A stretch of 13,486 bases of DNA from Rhodospirillales bacterium (lineage in GTDB: Bacteria; Pseudomonadota; Alphaproteobacteria; Geminicoccales; Geminicoccaceae): assembly GCA_007131045.1 (NCBI GenBank), contig SLRI01000157.1:1-13486 (forward strand), written 5' to 3'. Position 1 is the stretch's first letter; the number at the start of each line of letters is the position of its first letter. The position numbers and the translations under genes are program-made. This document shows positions 6,083-13,486 of the stretch, one piece after another. The notes beneath the pieces were generated by a model. It searched no databases. It was not told the DNA's origin and saw only the letters and a list, made by a program, of their open reading frames with translations.

Positions 6083-6792
6083 TGCCGGTGCTGCTCGAGG
6101 TGCGCGCCATCGAGGCCGTCGCCGACGGCGACTGGTTGGTCCGTAACGTCTCGCTCGAGGTCGAGGATGGGCAGACCGTAGCACTGCTCGGCGGTGCGGC
6201 GGCCGGCAAGACCGTGCTCTTCGATCTGCTCCTCGGCCTGCGGCCGGCCCGCGACGGAACCATTCGCCTCGCCGGCCAGGACCTGATGCCACGCGGCACC
6301 CTGGCGCGCCAGCAGCTCGGCCTGCGTTGCGCCTTCCAGATACCGCCGATCTTCCCGGGGCTCGCCGTCCGCGAGCATCTCGAGCTCGCCGCCACCTCGG
6401 TCCGCCTCGAGGGTCCAGCATTGGACCGGCTGCTCAACTATCTGCCGGAGCTCGAAGCCCGGCTCGACGAGCCGGTCGCCGGCCTCGAGCCCGAGCTGCT
6501 GCGGCTGGTCGATCTCGGCCGCGCCCTGCTCGGTCTGCCGCGGGTGCTGCTGATCGACAACCTCATGCCGGTGCTGGGCGTCGAGCGGGCGCAGGCGCTG
6601 CTGCAGAGCCTCGCCCTCGACGGCTACACGCTGCTGGTCGCCGATCGCTGGGCCGAGTCGGTCCTGGAGATCGCCGACCACGGCTACGTCCTGGCCGCGG
6701 GCCGGCTGGTCGCGGCGGGCTCGCCGCGCGAGCTCCTGGCCGATGGGCGACTGATCGCGGCGGTTGCCGGCGATCCGAACGCCTACGCCTGA
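6082..6792 (+). CDS. Degenerate LivF-like ABC ATPase, Walker A intact but catalytic Glu and signature lost
   Basis: The 236-residue protein aligns with LivF, the second ATPase of branched-chain amino acid importers. Walker A is complete (GGAAAGKT, 37-44), and the Q-loop Gln86 is kept in FQIPPIFPGLAVREHL. The signature LSGGEQ has become LEPELL (135-140). Walker B is VLLID159 followed by Asn160 where the catalytic Glu should be. The switch region LLVEQN is LLVADR (184-189). It could bind ATP but should hydrolyse it poorly. With the LivG-like partner it would form one site with this Walker A facing an LGGLE signature, and one site with no Walker A at all. Start overlaps the preceding stop (TGATG), so the two are translationally coupled. 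No solute-binding-protein gene follows. Confidence 0.85.
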   Translation: MPVLLEVRAIEAVADGDWLVRNVSLEVEDGQTVALLGGAAAGKTVLFDLLLGLRPARDGTIRLAGQDLMPRGTLARQQLGLRCAFQIPPIFPGLAVREHLELAATSVRLEGPALDRLLNYLPELEARLDEPVAGLEPELLRLVDLGRALLGLPRVLLIDNLMPVLGVERAQALLQSLALDGYTLLVADRWAESVLEIADHGYVLAAGRLVAAGSPRELLADGRLIAAVAGDPNAYA

Positions 6793-6817
6793 CCAACGCC
6801 CGCTGACCAACGCCCGC
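6790..6817 (+). repeat. 14-bp tandem direct repeat covering the LivF-like stop codon
   Basis: TGACCAACGCCCGC occurs twice head to tail (6790-6803 and 6804-6817). The first copy starts with the TGA stop of the LivF-like gene. This looks like a small slippage duplication. Confidence 0.8.
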
Positions 6818-6832
6818 ACGCGACACGGCCCC

Positions 6833-6865
6833 GGAAAGCAAAACGGCCCGCCGAAGCGGGCCGTT
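6833..6865 (-). terminator. Intrinsic terminator of the BAX-inhibitor-like gene, UUCG tetraloop
   Basis: Read on the minus strand, AACGGCCCGC, loop TTCG, GCGGGCCGTT form a perfect 10-bp GC-rich stem (6842-6865), followed by TTGCTTT. It lies 20 bp past the stop of the minus-strand gene. On the plus strand the stem is followed by GCGTC with no T run, so it would end LIV-like operon transcripts only weakly. Confidence 0.85.
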
Positions 6866-6885
6866 GCGTCAGCGAGCGCCGTAGC

Positions 6886-7599
6886 TCACTCGCGATTGCC
6901 GAAGAGATGCATCAGCATCACGAAGAGATTGATGAAGTTGAGGTAGAGGCTGAGCGCGCCCATCACCGCCAACTTGCCCATCGATTCGTGGTCGGCGAGC
7001 TCGTTGTACTCCTCCTTGATCCGCTGCGAGTCGTAGGCGGTGAGGCCGGTGAAGACCAGCACGCCGATCACGCTGATCGCGAACTGCAGGGCCGTGCTGG
7101 CGAGGAAGATGTTGACGATCATCGCCAAGATCACGCCGATCAGGCCCATGAACAGGAACGAGCCGAACTTCGAGAGATCACGGTTTGTCGTGTAGCCGTA
7201 AAGGCTCATCGCCCCGAACGTGCCGGCAGTGATGAAGAACACCCGGGCGATGCTGGCGCCGGTGAAGACCAGAAAGATGCTGGACAACGACAGGCCCATC
7301 GCGACCGCGAACGCCCAGAACGTGACCTGCGTGGCACTCAGGCTCATGTTGCGAACCTTGGCGGCCAAGAAGAACACGAAGCCCAAGGGGGCCAGCATCA
7401 CCACCCATTGCAACGGCGTGCCGAAGATCAGCTGCACCATGGCGGGCGTGTTGGCGGTCACGAAGGCAGTGAGGCCCGTCAGCGCCAGCGCCAGCCCCAT
7501 ATAGTTGTACACCGACAGCATGTGGCTGCGCAGGCCGACGTCGATGTCCTGCGTACCGACCCGGCCATGCGCCAGTCGCTGATCCATCCGTGGTTCCAT
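6886..7599 (-). CDS. BAX inhibitor-1 (BI-1)/YbhL-YccA family inner-membrane protein
   Basis: The 237-residue product has about seven membrane helices and is a typical bacterial BI-1 (TMBIM) protein; length and helix pattern fit. Relatives are pH-sensitive Ca2+ leak channels or quality-control partners of the FtsH protease; the role here is inferred only from the family. Recognisable parts include RSHMLSVYNYMGLALALTGL near the start, MSLYGYTT in the middle, and TAYDSQRIKEEY with Asp190 of the regulatory pair. In the final helix, LYLNFINLF has Asn221 where the second regulatory Asp is found in proteins such as Bacillus YetJ. The start at 7599 is fixed by a strong GAGGTGA site 6 nt upstream. It has its own promoter and terminator, so it looks monocistronic. 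Confidence 0.93.
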   Translation of the reverse strand: MEPRMDQRLAHGRVGTQDIDVGLRSHMLSVYNYMGLALALTGLTAFVTANTPAMVQLIFGTPLQWVVMLAPLGFVFFLAAKVRNMSLSATQVTFWAFAVAMGLSLSSIFLVFTGASIARVFFITAGTFGAMSLYGYTTNRDLSKFGSFLFMGLIGVILAMIVNIFLASTALQFAISVIGVLVFTGLTAYDSQRIKEEYNELADHESMGKLAVMGALSLYLNFINLFVMLMHLFGNRE

Positions 7600-7651
7600 C
7601 GTCAGTCACCTCGTTATTGTGCAAGCGAGCAAGCCGCAAATCCTGCGATCC

Positions 7652-7681
7652 CGTATATGGCAGAAAGGCCCTCTCGATCAA
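7652..7681 (-). promoter_or_regulatory. Predicted sigma-70 promoter of the BI-1 family gene
   Basis: On the minus strand TTGATC (7676-7681) and TATACG (7652-7657) are 18 bp apart. CATATA with a 16-bp gap is the alternative -10. Transcription would start near 7645, about 45 nt before the ATG. Confidence 0.45.
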
Positions 7682-7696
7682 GCCGAGCCGCGGTCG

Positions 7697-7713
7697 TTTC
7701 CGCAGCGCGGAAA
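7697..7713. promoter_or_regulatory. Perfect palindrome upstream of the BI-1 promoter, candidate operator
   Basis: TTTCCGC-AGC-GCGGAAA is a perfect 7-bp inverted repeat with a 3-bp spacer. Its centre is about 60 bp upstream of the predicted BI-1 transcription start, a usual activator position. No T run follows on either strand, so it is not an obvious terminator for the ybbP-like gene ending at 7787. The binding protein is unknown. Confidence 0.4.
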
Positions 7714-7786
7714 TACGCACGCGTGATTATGACCGAAGTTTCATCGACCGGCAGAGACCGTTTCTGAAGAACTGTTTAGTAAAGGT

Positions 7787-10305
7787 TTACGGCGTTCGGA
7801 GGATGCTGGCCGCGGGTACGCCCAGAACACGCTGCAGCCCGAGCGCCCCGATCACCAGCGTCGCCAGGACCGCCACCACCGGCACCGTCGAGGCGAGCAG
7901 CGGCGCCGGGCTCCAGCCCATCCCCAGCCCGAACCGGACCACGACCCAGCTCGCGGCGAGGCCGAGCAGCGCGCCGAGAATTGCCGCCACCGTGCCGATC
8001 ATCAGATACTGGGCGAGAAAGATCCGGCCGATCTGCTGCCGCTCGGCACCCACCACCTTGAACAACACGCTCTGCCGCAGCTGCTCGCGGCGCGCCGCCG
8101 CCAAGGCACTGACCAGAACCGCGAGCCCGGTGACCAGCGTCACCCCGGCCATGAAGCGGACGGCGAGGCCGATCTGCCCGAGGATCGCCTCCACCCGCGC
8201 GATCATGTCGGCGATCGCGAACGGGGTCACGTTGGGCAATTCGCCCGCCATCCGATCGATCATCGCCGTCTGATCGGCAGGCCCGCTGTCGACCGTGGCG
8301 ATCAGCGTGTGCGGTGCCCGATCGATGACGCCCGGGCTCAAGACGAAGACGAAATCCACCCGCCCCTCCGACCAGTCGATATCGGTCCTGAGATTGGCGA
8401 TCTCGGCCTCGACCAGCCGGCCCATGACGTTGAAGGTCAGCGTGTCGCCGATGTCGACGCCGTAGCCTTCGGCGACCTCCCGCTCGACCGAGACCAGAGG
8501 CGGCCCGTCGTAGTCGATCGGCCACCACTCGCCGGCCGCGATCAGCTCCGCCGGTGGCGGCGATGACCGGTAGGAGAGCCCGCGATCGCGGCGCACGGTC
8601 CAGCGCACGTTCTCGGCGATCTCCACCGCATCGACGGGCACGCCCGCGATCCGCACGACCCGGGCCCGCAGCACCGGCTCCATCTGCAGAATCCGGGCCC
8701 CCGCGAACGATTCCACGATCGACGTGAAGGTCTCGCGCTGGCCCGGCTGGATGTCGATGAAGATCGAGGACGGGGCGGCGGCCGGGCGGTTCTGCACCAG
8801 CTCGCGCGAGATGCTGTGCTCGACCAAAAGGACGGTGGTCAGCACCGCCGTGCCGGCGGCGAGCGCCACCACCGAGGCTGTCGCGGCCCGCTCGCCGCGG
8901 CCGAGCTGGCTGGCCGCCAGGCGCACCAGGCCGGAGCTGTGCCGCGCCAGAAGCCGCACGCCGCGCAGGCCGAGCCGGGCCATGCCCTGCACGAGCACGG
9001 AAGCGACCGCGACGATCCCGAGAAAGACGCCTGCAACGAACGGATCCGGCACGGCAAGGAGAGCCGTCGCCGCCAGGAAAAGGGCCACGGCCACCAGCCA
9101 AGGCCAGCGCCGCGGCGCCGGGCGGTGCCGGCCGGCAGCGTCCGCGACGGACCCGGCGACATCGTCGCGAAACAGCGCCGCCGGCGTGATTGCCGTCGCC
9201 TGCAACAACGGCAAGGTGGTGAAGAGGGCAGCGGTCGCCAGCGCGAAGAGGGCGGCCGAGAGGATCGCACCCGGATGCACGCCCACCACCAGCTCGATCG
9301 GCAGAAGGCCTGCTGGAAGGAAGTTCACGGCAAACGGCAGAGCGGTGCCGAGTGCCGCACCCAGCGCCAGGCCGGCCACACAGAGCAGGCAAACCTGCAG
9401 CCCGCAGATCAACGCCACGTCGCGCCGCGTGGTGCCGATGCAGCGCAAGGTCGCGATGGTCCGCTGCCGCGAGCGCAGATGCGCATCGACCACGATCCCG
9501 ACCCCGAGGCCGCCGATCAGCAGGGCGGCGATGCCGGCGAGCGACAAATAGCTGGCCAGCCGGTCGGCATTGCGGGCGATCCGCGGCTGCACCGTTTCGA
9601 AGGTCTGCGCCCGCCAATGCGCGTCGGCGAAATCGCGGCGCAGCATGCGGGCGTGGGCCGCCGCCGTGCTCGGGTCGGCAAGCGCCATGCCGTAGCTGTG
9701 CCGGGCGAGCGCCCCCGGCGCCAGAATGCCGAACGCGTCCACGGTGTCGCGATGCACCATCAGCCGCGGCCCGAGCCCGACGAAGGCGCCCAGCCGATCG
9801 GGCTCGGAGACCAGCACGCCGCGGATCTCGACCTGCCCGCTGCCGAGCTCGAGCGTATCACCCACCCTGACCTGAAGCCGCTGCAACAGGCTCTGCTCGA
9901 CCAGGGCACCATGATCCGCGAGCGCGGCCGCGAGTGGCTGCGGCGGCTCGAGCAGCACCCGGCCGTAGAGCGGATAGAAATCGTCCACCGCCTTCAGGGA
10001 GGTGGCGACCTGCCGGCCGTTGTCGGCGAACGCGATGGCGTTGGTGACGACCGAGTGGCTGACCAGGGCATCCTCGGGCACGATCGCCGCGAGCTCCTCC
10101 GGCGGCAGCTCGCGATTGGTCGATTCGACGATCAGATCACCGCCGAGCAGGGCCCGGGCGTCGCGGGCGACCGTCTCGGTCACGCTCTCGCGCAGCGAGC
10201 CGATCCCGGTGATGGTCGCCACGCCCAGCGCCAGACAGGCGAGGATGATGAGCGCCGCCGGCCGACTGCCGCGCAAATCGCGCCAGGCGATCCTGACCGA
10301 TGCGC

Positions 10306-10309
<4 letters not shown>
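7787..10309 (-). CDS. YbbP-like ABC transporter permease (FtsX/MacB-type)
   Basis: The product is about 840 residues, similar to E. coli YbbP (about 800). It has one N-terminal membrane helix (AALIILACLALGVATITGIG), a large periplasmic MacB-type domain, and a first FtsX block of helices at about 265-385 with the cytoplasmic RSRQRTIATLRCIGTTRRDV loop. Two further helices and a second periplasmic domain follow, then a final FtsX block at about 715-835 (AARREQLRQSVLFKVVGAER and helices). Such proteins do mechanotransmission or lipid extraction rather than classical import. Start: the TTG at 10309-10307 overlaps the TGA of the ATPase gene (TTGA) and gives SASVRIAWRDLRGSRP, the normal N-terminus. 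The ATG at 10390 would add 27 unrelated residues inside the ATPase gene. It is co-transcribed with the ATPase and ends with TAA; no terminator is seen after it. Confidence 0.93.
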
Positions 10310-11004
<695 letters not shown>

Positions 11005-11023
11005 GAAGGGCGAACTCTCATCG

Positions 11024-11683
11024 ATGAGTGAACCAGATACCAGAAGTGGGAGCCGCCGGCGGTTCCTCAACCTCACGGCCGCACTGGCGCTGCTCCTCGC
11101 CTTCGTGCCGGCCACAGCCATAGCCGAGTGCCGTATGGCCGTCCTCGGCGATTCGCTCACCGCCGGCTACGGCATCGACCTCGAGGCTGCCTTCCCGGCG
11201 AGGCTCGAGCAGGCGCTCGCGGCCGAAGGCATTGCCTGCGAAATCCTCGACGCCGGCGTTTCCGGCGACACCTCGGCCGGCGGCCTCGCCCGGATCGACT
11301 GGGTGCTCGACGAGCAGCCGACCCACCTCCTGGTCGAGCTCGGCGGCAACGACGCGCTCCGCGGCTTGCCGGTCGAGAACCTCGAGGCCAACCTCGCCGG
11401 CATCATCGAGCGCGCCCAGGAGGACGGCGTCGCGGTCAAGCTCGCCGGCATGCTGGCCCCGCCCAACCTCGGCCGCCGCTACACGCAATCCTTCGCCGCG
11501 GTCTACGAGCAGCTCGCCGACCGCTACGACGTGCCGCTCTACCCCTTCTTTCTCGAAGGCGCCATCGGCCAGCAGGCGCTCATGCAGCCGGACGGCATCC
11601 ACCCCAACGAAGCCGGCGTCGCCGTCATCGTCGAGCGCATCCTGCCCTACGTCACCGCTTGGCTGGACGCGACCATCGATTGA
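11024..11683 (+). CDS. tesA: TesA-like SGNH lysophospholipase/thioesterase (arylesterase), exported
   Basis: A 219-residue SGNH-fold hydrolase of the TesA/ApeA type, which cleaves acyl-CoA thioesters and lysophospholipids in the periplasm. All blocks are present: GDSLTAGYG with nucleophile Ser44, SGDTSAGG (oxyanion Gly81), VELGGND (Asn109), and DGIHPNEAG with Asp190 and His193. YGRRY...PLYPFF-like text also follows E. coli TesA (LGRRYTQSF, VPLYPFFLE). The N-terminus carries SRRRFLN at 10-16 before a hydrophobic core and an AIA|E site near 34, so export may use the Tat route. An earlier in-frame ATG at 11003 would add 7 residues and overlap the divergent ATPase start codon. The divergent ybbA-ybbP pair suggests a shared job in moving and hydrolysing lipids. 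Confidence 0.94.
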   Translation: MSEPDTRSGSRRRFLNLTAALALLLAFVPATAIAECRMAVLGDSLTAGYGIDLEAAFPARLEQALAAEGIACEILDAGVSGDTSAGGLARIDWVLDEQPTHLLVELGGNDALRGLPVENLEANLAGIIERAQEDGVAVKLAGMLAPPNLGRRYTQSFAAVYEQLADRYDVPLYPFFLEGAIGQQALMQPDGIHPNEAGVAVIVERILPYVTAWLDATID

Positions 11684-11995
11684 ACCGCGGCCGCCCGGCA
11701 AGCCATGTCTTTGCCCTTGACGCTCGACCCCGTCTGACCTGATCTGCGATGCCAGCGACGCTGCACGGCCGTGTGACTTACCCACACCTTGTTGATAGTC
11801 GTGGGGATAGCGTGCGCGCTGTGGGTGATGATGTGGATAAGCCTGCGGACAAGTGTCGCCCACGCCGGCAGCCGGCCCCCTGAGCGTTGCGGCAAAATGT
11901 CCCCGCGTCGCTCTGGGGCATCGTGTCGATACCGAGGCTGGCGGCACAATCAGCCGCAAGTCAGCCAATGGACCGCCTGTAGAGGGAGGAAATAC
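11684..11995. other. Intergenic region, 312 bp, between tesA-like gene and acs
   Basis: No gene is supported. It holds the DnaA-box-like array (11778-11852) and a small GCGGC/GCCGC inverted repeat (11941-11957). No T-tract terminator for the tesA-like gene and no convincing acs promoter were found; a CACAAT hexamer near 11945 lacks a well-spaced partner. No strongly AT-rich stretch is present. Confidence 0.5.
11778..11852. promoter_or_regulatory. Phased cluster of DnaA-box-like 9-mers
   Basis: One exact DnaA box, TGTGGATAA (11832-11840), lies among related 9-mers: TTACCCACA (11778-11786, opposite orientation, one mismatch), TGTTGATAG (11790), TGGGGATAG (11802), TGTGGGTGA (11820) and TGCGGACAA (11844), each of the last four with two mismatches. 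Start-to-start distances are 12, 12, 18, 12 and 12 bp. This resembles the ordered strong and weak sites of replication origins or DnaA-titration loci. No AT-rich unwinding element is visible. Confidence 0.5.
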
Positions 11996-13486
11996 ATGTC
12001 GGAGATCTATCCGGTCAGCGCCGAGTGGGCCAAGTCGGCGCATTGCGACAAAGCGGCTTACGAAAAGCTCTACCAGGAATCGGTCGAAAGCCCCGACACC
12101 TTCTGGGCGAAGCAGGCCGAACGCCTGAGCTGGTCGAAGAAGCCGACGAAGATCAAGAACACCAGCTTCGAGGGTGACGTCTCGATCAAGTGGTTCGAGG
12201 ACGGCGAGCTCAACGTCTGCTACAACTGCGTCGACCGCCACCTCGAGACCCGCGCCAACCAGGTCGCGATCATCTGGGAAGGCGACAACCCCGAGGTCGA
12301 CCAGAAGATCACCTACCGCGAGCTGCACCGGAACGTCTGCCGCGTCGCCAACATCCTGAAAGACATGGGCGTCGAGAAGGGCGACCGGGTCACCATCTAC
12401 CTCCCGATGATTCCCGAGGCCGCCTACACCATGCTCGCCTGCGCCAGGCTGGGCGCGATCCACTCCATCGTCTTCGGCGGCTTCTCCCCCGACAGCCTCT
12501 CCGACCGCATCAACGGCTGCGAGTCCAAGCTGGTCGTCACATCCGACGGCGGCCTCCGCGGCGGCCGCAGCGTTCCCTTGAAGGCCAACGCCGACAAGGC
12601 GCTCGAAAAATGCGCCGATGACGTCAAGATCCTGATGTTCCGCCACACCGGCCTCGACGTGGCGATGAACCCCGACCGCGACGTCGACGGCATGCTGGCG
12701 ATGAAGGACGCGTCGGACGAGTGCGACTACGTCCCGATGAACGCCGAGGACCCCCTCTTCATCCTCTACACCTCGGGCTCCACCGGCATGCCCAAGGGCG
12801 TGCTGCACACGACGGGCGGCTACCTCGTCTTCGCCTCGATGACCCACCAGTACGTCTTCGACTACCAGGAAGGCGACGTCTACTGGTGCACAGCGGACGT
12901 CGGCTGGGTCACCGGCCACAGCTACATCGTCTACGGCCCGCTCGCCAACGGCGCCACCACCCTGATGTTCGAAGGCGTGCCCAACTACCCCGACATGTCC
13001 CGCTTCTGGCAGGTCGTCGACAAGCACGCCGTCACCATCTTCTACACGGCACCCACGGCCATCCGCGCCCTGATGCAAAAAGGCGACGACCCGGTCAAGG
13101 CCACCTCGCGCAAGTCGCTCCGCCTCCTCGGCTCCGTCGGCGAGCCGATCAACCCCGAAGCCTGGCGCTGGTACTACGAAACCGTCGGCGAAAAACGCTG
13201 CCCCATCGTCGACACCTGGTGGCAAACCGAAACCGGCGGCATCCTCATCACGCCGCTCCCCGGCGCCGTCGACCTCAAGCCCGGCAGCGCCACCAAGCCG
13301 TTCTTCGGCGTCCAGCCGGCCCTGGTCGACAACGAAGGCCAACCGGTCGAAGGCGCCGGCGAAGGCAACCTGGTGATCAAGGACAGCTGGCCCGGCCAGA
13401 TGCGCACCGTCTACGGCGACCACGAGCGCTTCATCCAAACCTACTTCTCGACCTTCAAGGGCCTCTACTTCACCGGCGACGGCGCC
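11996..13486 (+). CDS. acs: Acetyl-CoA synthetase, 5' part (partial, runs off the right edge)
   Basis: 497 codons are visible of a protein usually near 650 residues. Acs joins acetate, ATP and CoA to acetyl-CoA through an acetyl-AMP intermediate in the cytoplasm, letting the cell use acetate. The sequence follows E. coli Acs closely: WFEDGELNVCYNCVDRHL, YLPMIPEAAYTMLACARLGA, the A3 loop YTSGSTGMPKG (258-268), WCTADVGWVTGHSY, GSVGEPINPEAW, the A5 motif TWWQTETGG (407-415), and TGDGA at the right edge. The A3 loop has Met265 where Lys is usual in Acs, a mild oddity. The hinge region and the C-terminal acetylated Lys lie outside. The ATG at 11996 follows a strong AGGGAGGA site. A phased DnaA-box-like cluster lies 144 bp upstream. 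Confidence 0.97.
   Translation, partial: MSEIYPVSAEWAKSAHCDKAAYEKLYQESVESPDTFWAKQAERLSWSKKPTKIKNTSFEGDVSIKWFEDGELNVCYNCVDRHLETRANQVAIIWEGDNPEVDQKITYRELHRNVCRVANILKDMGVEKGDRVTIYLPMIPEAAYTMLACARLGAIHSIVFGGFSPDSLSDRINGCESKLVVTSDGGLRGGRSVPLKANADKALEKCADDVKILMFRHTGLDVAMNPDRDVDGMLAMKDASDECDYVPMNAEDPLFILYTSGSTGMPKGVLHTTGGYLVFASMTHQYVFDYQEGDVYWCTADVGWVTGHSYIVYGPLANGATTLMFEGVPNYPDMSRFWQVVDKHAVTIFYTAPTAIRALMQKGDDPVKATSRKSLRLLGSVGEPINPEAWRWYYETVGEKRCPIVDTWWQTETGGILITPLPGAVDLKPGSATKPFFGVQPALVDNEGQPVEGAGEGNLVIKDSWPGQMRTVYGDHERFIQTYFSTFKGLYFTGDGA

Noticed and set aside
3615..6792. The LIV-like cluster as plain pseudogenes
   Set aside because: All four frames are open, coupled and codon-biased as in neighbours, so they are annotated as CDS; decay cannot be fully excluded and is listed as the refuting result.
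5143..6819. A 558-codon minus-strand frame opposite the LivG/LivF-like genes
   Set aside because: Low-complexity Arg/Ser/Gln-rich translation with no domain; the plus strand shows clear ABC homology and coupled starts.
7776..9617. A 613-codon frame on the same strand as the permease but shifted
   Set aside because: Arg/Gly/Ala-rich translation without membrane helices; the other frame gives a full FtsX-type protein.
11941..11957. GCGGC/GCCGC inverted repeat as an acs operator
   Set aside because: A 5-bp GC-rich stem is expected often by chance in this composition.
11018..13438. An 806-codon open frame on the minus strand across tesA and acs
   Set aside because: It is antisense to two clear genes and rich in Val/Asp/Gly/Ala, as expected from the codon periodicity of high-GC genes read backwards. 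No family is recognised.

Overview
The window looks like chromosomal DNA from a high-GC alphaproteobacterium. The organisation of its L28, queuosine-precursor transporter, BAX-inhibitor-like and acetyl-CoA synthetase genes fits a Rhodospirillales-type genome. That placement is an inference from gene style, not a proven one. There are no rRNA or tRNA genes, CRISPR arrays, transposases or phage genes. Most of the sequence is tightly packed coding DNA with strong GC bias at third codon positions, which creates very long spurious reading frames on the opposite strand.

Layout from left to right. (1) The minus-strand 5' part of a P-type cation ATPase gene runs off the left edge. (2) A minus-strand gene encodes a small secreted helical protein of unknown function. 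(3) A plus-strand pair follows: rpmB (ribosomal protein L28) and a YhhQ/QPTR-type queuosine-precursor transporter that probably starts at a TTG overlapping the rpmB stop. It converges on, and slightly overlaps, (4) a minus-strand gene for an exported or lipid-anchored phytase-like esterase (PF13449 type). (5) Divergent from that is a four-gene plus-strand operon (3615-6792) in exactly the livH-livM-livG-livF order of branched-chain amino acid (HAAT) ABC transporters. All four products are strongly degenerate: the first permease lacks its N-terminal third or quarter, and the two ATPases have lost most catalytic motifs, yet every frame is open. (6) A minus-strand BAX-inhibitor-1 family membrane protein has its own promoter, a perfect upstream palindrome and a UUCG-loop terminator. 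(7) A minus-strand ybbA-ybbP type ABC exporter pair lies head-to-head with (8) a plus-strand tesA-type SGNH lysophospholipase/thioesterase, an arrangement also known from E. coli. (9) A 312-bp gap carries a phased cluster of DnaA-box-like 9-mers. (10) The 5' three quarters of acs (acetyl-CoA synthetase) runs off the right edge.

The two parts most worth a second look are the intact-frame but motif-stripped LIV-type transporter operon, which may be a non-hydrolysing or repurposed system, and the 12-bp-phased DnaA-box-like array upstream of acs. The YbbA ATPase in the same window has perfect ABC motifs, so it is an internal control showing that the LIV changes are not a general sequence-quality problem.
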